From assembly GCF_048128805.1 (NCBI RefSeq), contig NC_136000.1, positions 18,754,446 through 18,818,445 on the forward strand: DNA of 64,000 bases, given 5' to 3'. The stretch is from Centroberyx gerrardi (taxonomy: Eukaryota; Chordata; Actinopteri; Beryciformes; Berycidae). The translations under genes were made by a program, and so were the position numbers. Positions within the stretch are counted from its first letter, which is position 1, and each line of letters starts with the position of its first letter. Below are positions 20,837-40,827 of this stretch, one piece after another. Under the pieces are notes generated by a model, which saw nothing but the letters and a program-made list of their open reading frames with translations, searched no databases and was not told the origin of the DNA.

Positions 20837-21184
20837 GTAAGATGCCACTTCTATCGTTTCTACTAAACTGTTATAAGGACATCTATTTTTTTTTTAACAA
20901 AACATACCCTAACTTATGGAACAACTGCTTTCAAGAGACACGCCTGACTGTTTTCCCAATAGTTTATGCAATATAATCGTTAGGTATTTTTTTTTTAATA
21001 TCTTTTCAGGAGTTAACTAGATTTCGGCACTTCTATAAAGTTATAAAGTGTGTTATATTATGATTTTCCCCACAGTGTGACATTTAGTAACCTTGTATAG
21101 TCTTCCTATAGCTTACTGTACAATTAGCATTGAGTAGCTTGGTTCAAAAGGTGCCAAGTCAAATGAGGACATCCTCACGAAATA

Positions 21185-21405
21185 GAACTAGGGTATTTTT
21201 TGGCATAGACTACACAAATATCACAGCAAAACTATAAACTATAGTTAATATCCCATGGGAATGTTATAGGAATATTATTGTGATACCATAGAGAATTTAA
21301 AAAAATACCATAAAGTATGATAAACTCACTACTGAGTACCACAGACACACTATAAGTGCATATAGGAATATTATAGGAATACTACAGTGATATACTGTAT
21401 GTACA
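21185..21405 (+). repeat. Dispersed foldback-type repeat, copy 1
   Basis: Contains AATATCACAGCAAAACT, then TATAGGAATATTA.TGTGATACCATAGAG, then a more degenerate echo of the same words. The same sequence occurs reversed at about 48455-48650. It lies in the long 5' intron proposed for chrm2. Confidence 0.65.
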
Positions 21406-22265
21406 TATTCTTCTTTCTCTGTTTCTATTATAAATAGAATTAGAGAGAGAAAAGGAAATTGCATACCATATATCTTGATATGGCAGAAAACAATCTGTAA
21501 TTTTCAGTTAATGTTCAGCACTACAGGTTTTATTGTTCACATAAGCCTGTGCTTGTAACGTTTGTTCCCCAGTCTCCATGTCATTTCTGTCCTCACATCA
21601 AAGGTTTCAGCCAGATCATAGTCCTGGATTCCCCAGTCTCCATGCTCCCTAGGAATCCCCCCTGATTACAGTGTGTTTGTGTTTTAGCGGAAAATTAGAT
21701 TTCACACAGGCCACTCCTCCCTGAAAAATGTAGGCCTACAGGATGAAATCAAGTTATGCTTCCTCATCTTTTCTCATTAACTCTCCTACTCATTCTAGGG
21801 TGTCCTCTGAGATGGACTCCCTCTGCTTGTGGCTCTCCAGCTTCCTCTCTTTCTAAAGCAGCCATATGCTTTTTCTTATTTTTATTAAGTTCTTCTTTCC
21901 CCTCGCCTGCACATTTAACATCCTTATCTTTTCTATATTCATTTCCCCACAGTTTCTCCCACTCTGGTCACTCTGCTTCATGTTCCCTGCACTCTTTTCT
22001 CCCCTCCACACTTTTCTGTCTCTGGCTGTATTGCAGCGCTGTGTTGGACATTCAGTGGCTTTCTCTTCACTCCATTACACTGCTATGCTAGGCCAAAGAT
22101 CAGGCCGATGTGAAATTTCCCACTCTTCAGAGTTCAGGACACACTTCTCAGAAATCACAACAAACTTGTGGTAGATATAGTTACAGTAACTGGTGTAATA
22201 ACACCAGGGACTTTCACAGGGCAAATACAGGGCAAGTTAAAGGTGTAATACCATCCGAACAAAGG

Positions 22266-22316
22266 CACTTGACACTGTGTTGGAGTAATTCTCCAACACA
22301 GTGTCAGTGTCAAGTG
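22266..22316. repeat. Perfect 15-bp hairpin with a 5-nt loop
   Basis: GACACTGTGTTGGAG (22271-22285), loop TAATT, then the exact reverse complement at 22291-22305. Outer CACTT/AAGTG bases could extend it after a short bulge. It lies in the proposed 5' intron of chrm2. Confidence 0.85.
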
Positions 22317-23175
22317 TAATTATGTTAGCTGGAATGTCACAGCGAACAGCCCCTCTGACTTCCAATGAGAAATACATTTACCCTAAAAGAAAATCTCAAA
22401 GGCATAGTACACAATAATAATCACTTTTCCAGGTTTAAATCAATAAATTTTGCAATGCTATAATTGAAAACTACAACACATTGATTCCTGTGGTTGTGGA
22501 AATCTTCCTTTTGATGAAACTGTGTACTCTCTGTATTGTCTGAAGTCACAGATGCGTTTCCACACCTGCTCTTCTCTCTGCAAACAAGCCCCTTACTCCC
22601 CCTTCTCATCTCCTATTGTGCCAACTACCAAGTCTGTATTGTTGTATCTTTCAGAGCAAAGCCAGTACAAAACAGCCAAAACTGAGTGTGCAGCGACTCT
22701 TTAAAAACACCCTGCCAGATGAGTATATAGAAGCTTATTACCGGCACAACTGCAGCAGGGAGCATCTTCTGGATCTAATTACTACGTTTCTGTGCCTGTC
22801 AAGGAAATACTGCTTGCCTCTTTGACTATCTCCAGTAGCCCTGAATAACAATTAGGGAGGTCAGTAATGGAGCTCTTACTGGTGTGAATGGAGTGAAGAA
22901 GTGAGGACGAGTTCAGGAGCAGGTAACGGTCTCAACCTAAACTGCATCACATGAAGGCATTTTCACCCTGACTAATTAGACAGCTTATTAACGTAGTTTG
23001 GTCCCTATATGCATTATCCCTAATTTACTAGGTGAAGAAGCAGGGTGAGATATTAACTGTGCCGTCCTGATATGCCGGGTCTTTCTGGAATGTCACTGAA
23101 ATAGCTGAAAACCCACCAAACACATAGACCTGTGTGCCTGAAAGCTCTCACAAATGCTAACACAGATGTGCATGT

Positions 23176-23201
23176 ACACACACACACACACACACACACA
23201 C
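23176..23201. repeat. (CA)n microsatellite
   Basis: Thirteen units, followed by ACATGCACAC near-repeats to about 23240. Confidence 0.9.
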
Positions 23202-23744
23202 GCATGCAAACATGCACACATGCACACATGCACAAACGCACACCAGCTCTTTCTCATTTGTTACAGAAAAGGCCCAGAATGGGTCTTTGATGAGTATGTG
23301 ATAGGGTTACTCATGCTGTAATGAAGTTTCAACTGGCTGTAAGAGCAGGAAGGAAACATCTCTCAGGTACAGTATGATGTTATCATGTGGCCTAATGGAG
23401 TCGCTTACAGGGCTTCAGCAGTGTACGACGACCCTCATGGTATCTCCTGAGTGTCTTTACATTGATTTTCTGATCACAAGAGCTCAGTTAGTCAATGTTA
23501 GGTAGTGTATATTGTAGTTATTTCCCTGATGTTTCTTGGTTTTTAACATCATTTTAACTGTTTAACATAACTGCCCTCCTCCTTTCCATGTAGCTGTGCA
23601 GTTTTTTCGTCTCTCATTTCATAAAGATACATTGCCATCGAGTTTTGTGAGCTCGCTGCGGATTTGATTGCCTAAGGCAATTTTGGGCACACAAGAAAGA
23701 AAGAAAAGGAGAAATAAAAGGAAACTACGTATGCATACCATATA

Positions 23745-23825
23745 TGCTATTTGGTGGATGCTTTTATCCAAAGCATCTTACAGTAGCATGAGTGTATACA
23801 TTTTTATCATGGGTGGCCCCAGTGG
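23745..23825 (+). repeat. Fish SINE-like fragment (gcttttatccaaagc motif), copy 1
   Basis: TTGGTGGATGCTTTTATCCA, then AAGC.TCTTACAGTAGCATGAG, resembles the very common teleost string 'cagacgcttttatccaaagcgacttacagt'. Related fragments occur at 29261-29330 and 45026-45130. Confidence 0.55.
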
Positions 23826-24983
23826 GAATCTATCTGCACACTCAGTGACTCAGTGTCTTTCATGACTCACAAAACAGCAAGGTAGAGGGATAGTTTCTCT
23901 CTCTCTTTGTTTCTCACTATCTCAGAGTTGCAAATTATTACTCTCTTACAGTTAGATAACCCATCTTTAGCCCCAGAGGATTTGTGCTATCTTGACATTA
24001 AAACCATGGCTTCCTGTTAAGGACATCTGCCTCAAAGAACAAACACACATGCACGAACAGATGCACGAACACACGCACATGCACGTACACAGTAGCAGCC
24101 CAAATCAAAATCCAATTTTCAAACCAGGCACTACAATTCCATGTGAAGGAGCAGAGATGTGGTTAGGAAATGACTCCTCTACGCCTGCAGGATCAAGACA
24201 ACGACTTGACATTTTTGAATTGGCTCTCATACACAGATTAGATATACGCTCAAAGGGCATTTTGTGACTTTCAAGGCAGACCGGGAAATGTAAATGAACT
24301 CTCTAGAGGTGTAGGTGGCCTCATTACATGGTCCTTTTCAACCTGTCAGGTCAGATTTGATCAGAGTTGGGACTTCCAGGTCACCTAAGAACTAGGAGGA
24401 GAGTGTAGCTTGGCAAAGAAAGAATTGAGTTCAAACATAACTCAAACCAAAGATGAGCCAAGTGCAGTACAGTACAAATACATCAGATGATTGCATGAGT
24501 GTCGCAATAGTGTTAATCTTAGCTAAGTAGCATCTGCTACCATTTGGGTCCAATCACATTTACAAGCAGCAGATTTATAGGCATGAGGCAACACCTGCAG
24601 TGCAGCTAATACCAATTTCAATTTAAACCCCCCTGTTACTTCTAAACTAGGTTCAATGTGACACCACTGATATGCGTATGTGGGACACTGCTGTGTGTAT
24701 TTTTAAACACAGCTGCTAGAGCCTTTATTTGCTCACCTGTCCATCCTTCACACCTGTGCCAAGCAGGATGCACAACAACACCCTCAAACACCTGCCCAGT
24801 GAGCACACACTGGATGCTACAGATTATTTTGCATCATATCAAGTGCCTCCTGACTGTAAGGACACACGTGTGCAGACCACACACACATGCACACTGCTGC
24901 GACAACTGAGAAGACTTTACATCGCTCACAAAGCAGAATAGCTGTAAAGTTGCTGATTCTTTCATAATCTTTGTCATTGCCAG

Positions 24984-25049
24984 GTGTATTGCCCAGATTT
25001 GACTCCTGGCCTGAAGCATCTGTGAAAAGGAAATCCAAGACCAGAGAGG
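24984..25049 (+). other. chrm2: chrm2 5' UTR portion of the first coding exon
   Basis: A pyrimidine-rich tract (TTCTTTCATAATCTTTG) and CAG form a good acceptor ending at 24983. The 66 bases to the ATG at 25050 would be 5' UTR in the same exon as the first coding segment. The ATG context (GAGAGGATGG) has purine at -3 and G at +4. Confidence 0.55.
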
Positions 25050-27457
25050 ATGGAGATTCTCAACTTATCCCACTCCACCAACTTCAGCAGCAGTGATGAT
25101 AACAGCACCAGCCTTCTCTCTGGAAGTCCTTATACGACCGTGGAGATAGTGCTTATCATCCTAGTGGCCGGTTCACTGAGTCTGGTCACCGTCATCGGCA
25201 ACATCCTGGTCATGCTCTCTATAAAGGTTTCGATTTTCTTGTTTTGATTGTTTGTGATTAATGATTGTGATTCAAACACTCTGGAAATCTCTGGAGCCGT
25301 TTAAAGGAACCATAGAATTATAAAAAGAAAACACACAAGACAGAAGACTAACAGCATTAACAGCATGTGCAATATTGTGCTTCAGATTGGTGAGAAAACA
25401 CATTCTACCAAAAGATTAGCGTCTAACATTATCCTCCATGTTGTCTTCCTAAAGGTCAATAGGAACCTGCAGACCGTCAACAACTACTTCTTGTTCAGCC
25501 TGGCCTGTGCTGACCTCATCATTGGCTTATGCTCCATGAACCTCTACACCGTCTATATTGTGATTGGCCACTGGCCCTTAGGAGCCGTTGTGTGTGACCT
25601 GTGGTTGGCTGTTGATTACGTTGTCAGCAACGCTTCGGTCATGAACCTGCTGATCATTAGTTTCGACCGCTACTTCTGTGTCACCAAGCCACTCAGCTAC
25701 CCCGTGCGCCGCAGCACCAAGATGGCCGGCTTGATGATCGCCGCAGCCTGGGTCTTGTCCTTCATCCTGTGGGCACCGGCCATTTTGTTCTGGCAGTTCA
25801 TTGTGGGTGGGAGAACTGTGCCACCAGGTGAGTGCTACATCCAGTTCTTCTCCAACGCAGCTGTGACATTCGGCACGGCCATCGCAGCGTTTTACTTGCC
25901 GGTGGCCATCATGATCGCCCTCTACTGGCGCATCTCCAGGGCCAGCCGCAGCCGCGTGAGGAGGGACAGCAGGAAGACTTCTGGGACCAGTCTGGGGGAA
26001 GGCCCATCCCAGAGTCAGGAGGACGCATGTGAGAGCCAGAACAACTGCATCTTGGCAGCAGAAGATGGGGAGAACGCAGGGAATGGGAAGGAGAAGGAGA
26101 AGTTGCAGCAGCAGAACGGAAGTGGCCCCTGCAAGGAAGGAAGAATAGACCAGGAGGGCTCCACCAATGACAGCTCCATGACAGTCAGCGTCCCTGCTTC
26201 GTCATCCAATCAGAGGGAGGAGGAAAAGGTGACATCAGCTCCCCCTGCTCTGTCACAGGGAAGATTGAACGGCAGGAGAAGGACAAACCAAACACAGCCT
26301 TCGTCTCAGCAGGGAGCCACAGGTTGTGGGCCCAAACTCCCTTGTATCAGAAACCCCACCCAGACCGTCCCGAACACCAACACCTGCCCAGAGACCTCAG
26401 CCACCGAGAGACAAAACCTGGTCACAAGGACACTGTTCAAGGTAACTTCAATTAGTCTTCAGATAAATATGCTTGTACATAGTGACCACAAAGCTATAAA
26501 GCAGAAATACTGTAAAGCAGTGTATGGAAGAGGATTAGGGCCACATGTGAAAAATGTATTTGTGTTCCGACTTTAAACTCAGAATTCTGATTTTTTTTCT
26601 CAGAATTCTGACTTTAAACTCAGAATTCTGACTTTAACTTAGAATAGGCCCTTTTAACATTGTCATGGTAACAGCTAAACCGGTGCATTACAACTTCCTG
26701 TGGCAAGTTTATTTTTGCGACCTATTGACAAACCAATCCAACAAAAACAACAAAATTGTTATGGTTACTAGCACTAGATACATAATGTAACAAACTAAAA
26801 ATTTTGGGAGCGATTTATAGGCCATAGCTGGCAACAGGAAGTTGTAATGCACCGGTTTCTCAATGCAGAAGCATTGAGAAACAATGCAGAAGCATTGAGA
26901 AACAGAATGTGGAAATGGCCTATTCTGACTTTATAGGCCCTTTTCACATCGTCATGGTAACAGCTTCCATGTTGAGAAACCGGTGCATGACAACTTCCGG
27001 TGGCAACTTTCTTGTTGTGACTTATTGACAAACCAAGACAAACCTAGCACTAGATACAACATGTAATAACATTATGCATTTCCACAGTGTGAAAGAGTTG
27101 ATTGAAAACGTCTTCATATGACTTCATCTCCGTCTTCCTCTTCAGGTAACGAAGCGGAGTCCCATGCTGAAATCTAAAAAGAGGGGCACTTCTTCCAGAG
27201 AGAAAAAGGTGACTCGCACCATCATGGCCATCCTGGTTGCTTTTGTTGCCACGTGGACACCTTACAACGTGATGGTCCTGATCAACACCTTCTGTTCCAC
27301 CTGCATCCCCAACTCCCTGTGGACCATTGGCTACTGGCTCTGCTACATCAACAGCACCATCAACCCAGCCTGCTACGCTCTCTGCAACGCCACCTTCAAA
27401 AATACCTTCAAGCACCTGCTCCTCTGCCAGTACAAGAACATACGCTCAGCACGATGA
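25050..27457 (+). CDS. chrm2: Muscarinic acetylcholine receptor M2 type, coding region split into three exons
   Basis: Class A GPCR for acetylcholine; the M2 family couples to Gi/o. Coding exons are 25050-25226, 25455-26441 and 27146-27457 (59+329+103 codons, 491 aa plus stop; human M2 is about 466 aa). Both introns are GT-AG and phase 0, after the SIK residues that follow TM1 and inside the third intracellular loop. Features in order: an N-terminus with three N-glycosylation sequons (NLS, NFS, NST), TM1 about residues 30-53, the orthosteric Asp at about residue 113 in [21 protein letters not shown] at about 130, [11 protein letters not shown] of TM5, a long polar third loop of nearly 200 residues, [10 protein letters not shown] before TM6, [10 protein letters not shown], and [10 protein letters not shown] as the NPxxY motif of TM7. 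[16 protein letters not shown] and INSTINP favour M2 over M4. Mammalian CHRM2 coding sequence has no introns, so the interruptions are notable. The a/b paralogue is undecided. Confidence 0.93.
26646..27066. repeat. Three copies of one repeat, two direct and one inverted, inside chrm2 intron 2
   Basis: Copy A starts about 26646 and copy C about 26934. Both read AGGCCCTTTT.ACAT.GTCATGGTAACAGCT, then ACCGGTGCAT.ACAACTTCC, then TATTGACAAACCAA, then CTAGCACTAGATACA. Copy B (about 26820-26930) is the same element reversed: GGCAACAGGAAGTTGTAATGC, then ACCGGTTTCTCAATGC, then GGCCTATTCTGA. A short duplication of AATGCAGAAGCATTGAGAAAC sits within copy B. The insertions make up more than half of the 704-base intron. 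Confidence 0.8.
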
Positions 27458-28318
27458 GGGTAAATGAGATAAAAATATTGAATTATGATTATGATTGAGT
27501 GCAGACAATGTGATTCAAGATGTGTAGTCATGAGCTACGTTTCATTTCATAAGATGAGATGAGACAAATATGGGATCAAATGTATTGTTGAAATATAGAT
27601 TAGGCGTGTTCTTATGGTGCACTTATTCCATTTCTACTGCAATGATAAAACCGATTTCCACCTTCATTAAAAATGAAAACAGTGTGTTTTAGATCCATAA
27701 ATGTACCAAATAATTAGGAATTAGTCATTCCGAAGGACAAGGCATTATACTGGCTCTATAATATTCAAGATGATCACATTCTTGTGGGAATGCATTTTAT
27801 TGTATAAAGTATATTTGACTCTGGGTGTAGTCTGTCTAAGAGTTTCTGTGTCATTTGGGGGTTTCCTTTGAAAGGATGTTGTCCTCTTTGCTCTTCCTAT
27901 GTGAGCTTGTACACTATGTTGTTTAGTAAGCAAACTGCCTGAATGGGGTTGTTTTTTGCACCAACAGTAAAGTGGTGATTAATGTGATGGTTCTGTGACC
28001 AATAATTTTCACTCTGCCATTCAGTATGTCAGTTCTAACCAGATGAAGATGAACAGGACTGAAACTACTGTCAGTGCAGAGATAGGATGATAGAAGAGGA
28101 AGCCTGTAGGAAAAGATAACTGAGATCACTGTGCACTATCGTAAACAGGCTCGTAAAAACCATATCTGTCAACAGTGTTGTGAAACAGGGACATTTGCCA
28201 TTTGGAAAAATGGCAAATTGCAAATGAAACGGCAAATGAAACCTTTTGAAAATAGTGGAAATTCTGTTAAGAAAAAAAAGGAGTGTTAACAGCAATGAAA
28301 ACTGTGACTGTAAACAGA

Positions 28319-28319
<1 letters not shown>

Positions 28320-28369
<50 letters not shown>

Positions 28370-28400
28370 GTGCGTGTGTGCGTGTGTGTGTGTGTGTGTG
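28320..28400. repeat. (TG)n microsatellite with TGCG interruptions
   Basis: About 40 units downstream of chrm2, interrupted near the 3' end by CG dinucleotides. Confidence 0.95.
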
Positions 28401-28547
28401 CACATGCTTCCCTTCTGGTGGGATTTACTCTATTCTTACTAAACTAATGTGACATCTGTAATCCCTGTTATTGTAAAATGTGGCCAAATGTGATATTAGC
28501 CTATATCCCCCCCTTCTTTCTCCATGTATTCACAGGTGTTTTCATGA

Positions 28548-28553
28548 AATAAA
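28548..28553 (+). terminator. Candidate chrm2 polyadenylation signal AATAAA
   Basis: AATAAA lies about 1.1 kb after the chrm2 stop codon; another is at 28921-28926. There is no transcript evidence, so either, neither or both may be used. Confidence 0.3.
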
Positions 28554-29260
28554 ATAGATAATGACAGAATGTTAAATGTTGTGTCATTCATTTGTCTCAC
28601 AACAGGCTGTAACATTAAACACAAGAGAGACACATGGGCAGCCTTTCCAACGTAATGAACTTTTGAGGGTTTGAGGATTGTTGATGAATACCAATGACTC
28701 AACCATTACTTCGCCAGGTGCTGAGATTTACTCTGTTTGGGAACAAAAATTCCTCACGACTTGGAATTTCAAGACGATCTCAATCTCCTCCCCCCACCTT
28801 CTCGCATTCTTCTGGAAAACTGAAAAAGAAAACCACAGAATGCAAGTATTATTGTGCATGTAAAATAATTTCTTTGACATCTCAATTAAGTGCTCGTGAT
28901 TAGATTGGTTTGTTGCAATGAATAAAAACATGCAGGCCGATCTACTGGCTCTACTAAATCACCACCACATCAGGCCTGAGGAGGGCATCACAATCTTTGA
29001 CCAGTTCCTGCTGGGGCGCTGGCTGGAGGGGCGGGACTGCACTGCTGCACCACATTAAATGATGTGCAATATTACTGTACCTTCTCCACTGACAGACACA
29101 GAGGTGAAACACTGAGCAGTGGGTCAGCATGCCAAATCAAAGGAGAGAAGAGCTTTGGTATTGCAATCTCTGTTCACAAAACTGAATAGTTATTGTGTAA
29201 GAAAGACTGAATAACAGACCCTGTTCCATAAAGCCATGCCTGAGAGCCAGAAACAGGTCC

Positions 29261-29330
29261 CATTTACATTTTAGATCTAGTTGATGCTCTCATCTAGAGC
29301 AACGTACTGTATGTTGAGTGCAACAGTAGA
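29261..29330 (+). repeat. Fish SINE-like fragment, copy 2 (degenerate)
   Basis: CATTTACATTTTAGATCTAG, then TTGATGCTCTCATCTAGAGC, then AACGTACTGTATG: a decayed version of the same motif string as at 23745 and 45026. Confidence 0.45.
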
Positions 29331-29341
29331 ATAGGCATCAA

Positions 29342-29605
29342 TTAGCACCGTCGCCTCCGGGTCCAATTCCCGGCCCTTTCTGTGTGGAGTTTGAAAGTCC
29401 TCCCTGTGTTCATGTGGGTTTCCCTTTGGGTGCTCCAGTTTCCTCAGACGTCTTCACAGTCCAAAGACATGCAAGTCAGGTGGACTGGAGACTCTAGACT
29501 GGCCACAGGTGTGAATGGGATTGTCTGCTTCTCTGTGTTGGCCCTGTGATGGACTGGTGACCTGTTCAGGGCGTCTCCCTACCTGAATAGGAATAAGTGG
29601 GCAAA
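29342..29605 (+). repeat. tRNA-type SINE with B-box-like motif
   Basis: GGGTCCAATTCCCGG at about 29360-29374 resembles a pol III B box. It is followed by the characteristic body CTTTCTGTGTGGAGTTTGAA, GTGCTCCAGTTTCCTC, CAGTCCAAAGACATGCA, GACTGGAGACTCTAGACTGG and GGTGTGAATGGGA, and the tail TGTGATGGACTGGTGACCTG. The same string is widespread in fish genomes, but I cannot name the family with certainty. Confidence 0.65.
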
Positions 29606-30691
29606 GTGAAAATGATAAATCCACTAAATTACAATCACCCCAAAAATATGAAGATTTAGTCACTTAAACCATTCCTGCAACCTCAGAGTGATCATGTGAG
29701 GTCATGGCTTACAGTACAGGACACATCTGTATATTGTGTTGCAATGTATAAGCCAAACAAACTCAGGTATCACATACAAAATGTATATTGCCATGTAGAA
29801 TTTTTCATTTTTTCACATTTTCTGAGCAGTTTTCACAGTATCTGATCAGTAGCTGAATATGATGCAACCCCAGATGATGCAGCTATTTCTCACATTTCCA
29901 ATGACTTATCAGTCATTTAACAGCCACATTGCTAAAGCAACAGTATGACCTCACCAGCCACAGTTGTAGCTCTTGACAGAGAACTGCAACCTTATAGGTG
30001 GAAAACCATAATATTAGGTTATTAAGGTTGTACTGTGTAAAAGCTGTTACGTCAAGTCATGTATGTTCACAACAACAAATTAAAAATGAAAAAGACCCAG
30101 GTGAACAGCTCTCTGGCCACTCTGGGACATTTTTTGCCCGTCTCAGTTCAACAGCCCAGTCTGAAATTCCTGCACTGGGTAAAAACAGAGGACAGTGAGG
30201 AGCAGAGGAAGACTTGACGAGAGGCAGAGGACTGGATGAAGCATTTACAGGTAAACGCCATCTAGATGGGGTCTCATAAACCTCTCCAGGTTCCTGTCTT
30301 GGAGGCAGAGGTCTGCCAAATGCACAAACAGAACAGGGGGAAGCAAAATGGATTCCTCCCACATTCTGCATCCTGAGGAGAGAGAGAACAGAAGGTTGCT
30401 CTGTCTCAGCTGTGGAAAAGTCCCACTTCTGGATGGCTGTGGAAATATTATGCCCCCCAGTGGAATGACATGGTACTGTTAGGTGTTTCTTGTGTTGATA
30501 CTGCAAACGCACCTGGACGCCCTGAGGTAGAAACCTGATACCTGGAGCCAAGGACTGGGCACTTCTTGTTTGTGTTGTGGTAAAACATCCAAGCATCTGT
30601 TAAACCTTCTGGGTTTGTAAAACTGAAAAGGAAAAAAGGAAATCTCAAAAAGTGGGCATATGTGAATGCATATGTGTATGCTTTCATGCAT

Positions 30692-30692
<1 letters not shown>

Positions 30693-30747
<55 letters not shown>
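30693..30747. repeat. (GT)n microsatellite
   Basis: About 27 uninterrupted units in the chrm2-ahcyl2 spacer. Confidence 0.95.
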
Positions 30748-30749
<2 letters not shown>

Positions 30750-30868
30750 ACAAGGGTGCAGACAAGGAAACTCAAGTGCTCAAGAGGACTCAAGAAATTA
30801 TATCGAAAAAGTAACCTGCAGCCACTCAGAGTCTCTTTCTGCCTCCTGTTCTCAGAAACACTCTCAGT

Positions 30869-30919
30869 AAATAGAATAGAATAGAATAGAATAGAATAGA
30901 ATAGAATAGAATAGAATAA
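30869..30919. repeat. (AATAG)n pentanucleotide repeat
   Basis: Ten perfect AATAG units, 120 bases after the (GT)n tract. Confidence 0.95.
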
Positions 30920-31735
30920 ATCACAGTGCAATATCAGGTCATTTTCTAATGAAAACAAATGGTGAACTCTGTCTCTTTTTACTGTAATGTGGCATACTTG
31001 GATATCAGTTTGTAAAGCAGCCATTTTGTTTAGCACTCCCAAGACCTCTCATGTTTCAGCCAGGCATCAGAAGTGAAGGGAAGTGGTCCGTCTCCATGGG
31101 GCCACTATTGATACTGGTGGGGTTTATGGTAAACACATGTCACCATGCCTGTTTGTTTACCATGTAACCTTCTGTTTGCGTCGTGCCCATTGTGATTTGG
31201 CCCGGTGTTTTCAAAGACAACACAAGAACAGCAGGCAACTCTGCAAGAGCAAAGACCAGACGGCGTGATTAGAGTTTGTTTGTAGTTTGCATGGCTCTTT
31301 TAGTGTAAACAGGAGACCTTTTACTACAGAAAGACTGTGTGTGTGTGTGTATACATTGATGTCTGGCTGCATGGCACTTTGGTAGAATAAAGTTACATTC
31401 ATCTGTTGAAGGTTTTCAATACCAGAATTTCCAGTACATTTTCTTTATGTTACGTGTCAAAAAGCAAAGCCAGCATTAGTGTATGTTTATCCTGTACATA
31501 CTGCATCCGGGACTTATCACACTAATTATCTATGTTACAGTTAGTCAGATGAACTCAAGACACTCTGCTGTTTAGAGTAAACACACGTCCAAGAGGGTGA
31601 AGTGAACCGGTCCATATAGGAGACGAAGAAATATCAGGCACAAATGTGGGCAGGCTGTGGCTTCAACCCCTCTTCTTTATTTTCCCACCTGAGCAGAAAT
31701 CTAATTTCAGTCCATTACTGTCTGCCAGTGAAGTC

Positions 31736-40042
<8,307 letters not shown>

Positions 40043-40546
40043 TCCCTGGGCCTAAAGGACACGGACAGATCCTCTTCAGACTTGATGTGTGCTGGATCTC
40101 TGCTGGGCCTCAGCCACTGTCCCGTAGAGAAGAGCAGTGGCGCCCTCTAGAGCCTGAAGCTGTTGGAGACTGAGTACTGTGGAGTGACTGTGGATGAAGT
40201 CTTTGCTTTTCAATCTTTTATCTTTTGTTCACTGATTTTCTCTCTCTCTGTCTGTGCTGTTGCATCTGTTTTGTCAGTTACACTGTAATTTCCTGGTTAT
40301 GATTTTACACAGTAGCAGAGTCCTGTAACTGCAGAGAAGCCCTGATTATGTAATTAGGCACATGCATATTTTTATCCAGACTGCTTTCAGCTGTATCTAT
40401 TATTAGATATCTCAATCATATTAAGACATTTCACTGTGATTACTGAATATCTGTGGAGGATCAAATGAGTCAAAATTAAAATGTAATAACTAACTGCTAA
40501 ATGTGTTATTATGTAGGCTACTGTTCTGCTTGGAATGATAATGTGC

Positions 40547-40552
40547 AATAAA
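40547..40552 (+). terminator. Candidate ahcyl2 polyadenylation signal AATAAA
   Basis: AATAAA lies about 500 bases after the ahcyl2 stop, followed within 30 bases by a second AATAAA (AATAATAAAAC near 40571). Two close hexamers in AT-rich DNA at the end of the gene fit a 3' end, but there is no transcript evidence. Confidence 0.45.
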
Positions 40553-40827
40553 ATGTAAAATGAAACAGTAAATAATAAAACATGTAGCAGTTGGGTCAAT
40601 CTCCGATTGGAGTGGCATTTGGGATGGATAAAAAGAAAAAAACGTATTTCTATTAATCCTGAAGAATGGTGGATGAGAGCAGGTTTTTAAACTGGGCAGC
40701 ACCCATCACTGATGTTTAGTTGAATTGGACCAACAACACCTCCGGAGGGATCAACAGGATGTTCTGGTGTCCCAGAAAGGGAATCCAGTGGTGAATTTGC
40801 TGTAAAAAAAAAAACGACCCCAGTATA

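Larger units (their letters stand above)
20837..24983. other. Proposed chrm2 5' intron
   Basis: Non-coding sequence with a dispersed repeat (21185-21405), a perfect hairpin (22266-22316) and a SINE-like fragment (23745-23825). No exon with conserved protein sequence was recognised. Confidence 0.5.
27458..31735. other. chrm2-ahcyl2 spacer
   Basis: Starts with the chrm2 3' UTR of unknown length. It contains two long GT tracts, the AATAG repeat and SINE sequences at 29261-29605. Open frames at about 30.0-31.0 kb run through repeats and show no family signature. Confidence 0.6.

Noticed and set aside
21756-22174. Overlapping hydrophobic open frames of 102-111 codons
   Set aside because: They come from a pyrimidine-rich stretch (Ser/Leu/Phe codons) with no conserved motifs and are probably chance.
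25050-27457. Assignment as chrm4
   Set aside because: M4 and M2 are close, but [25 protein letters not shown] and the third-loop ends match M2.
30057-31042. Long minus-strand frames (179 and 187 codons)
   Set aside because: One runs through the (GT)n and AATAG repeats and neither shows a domain; no splice signals support a gene.
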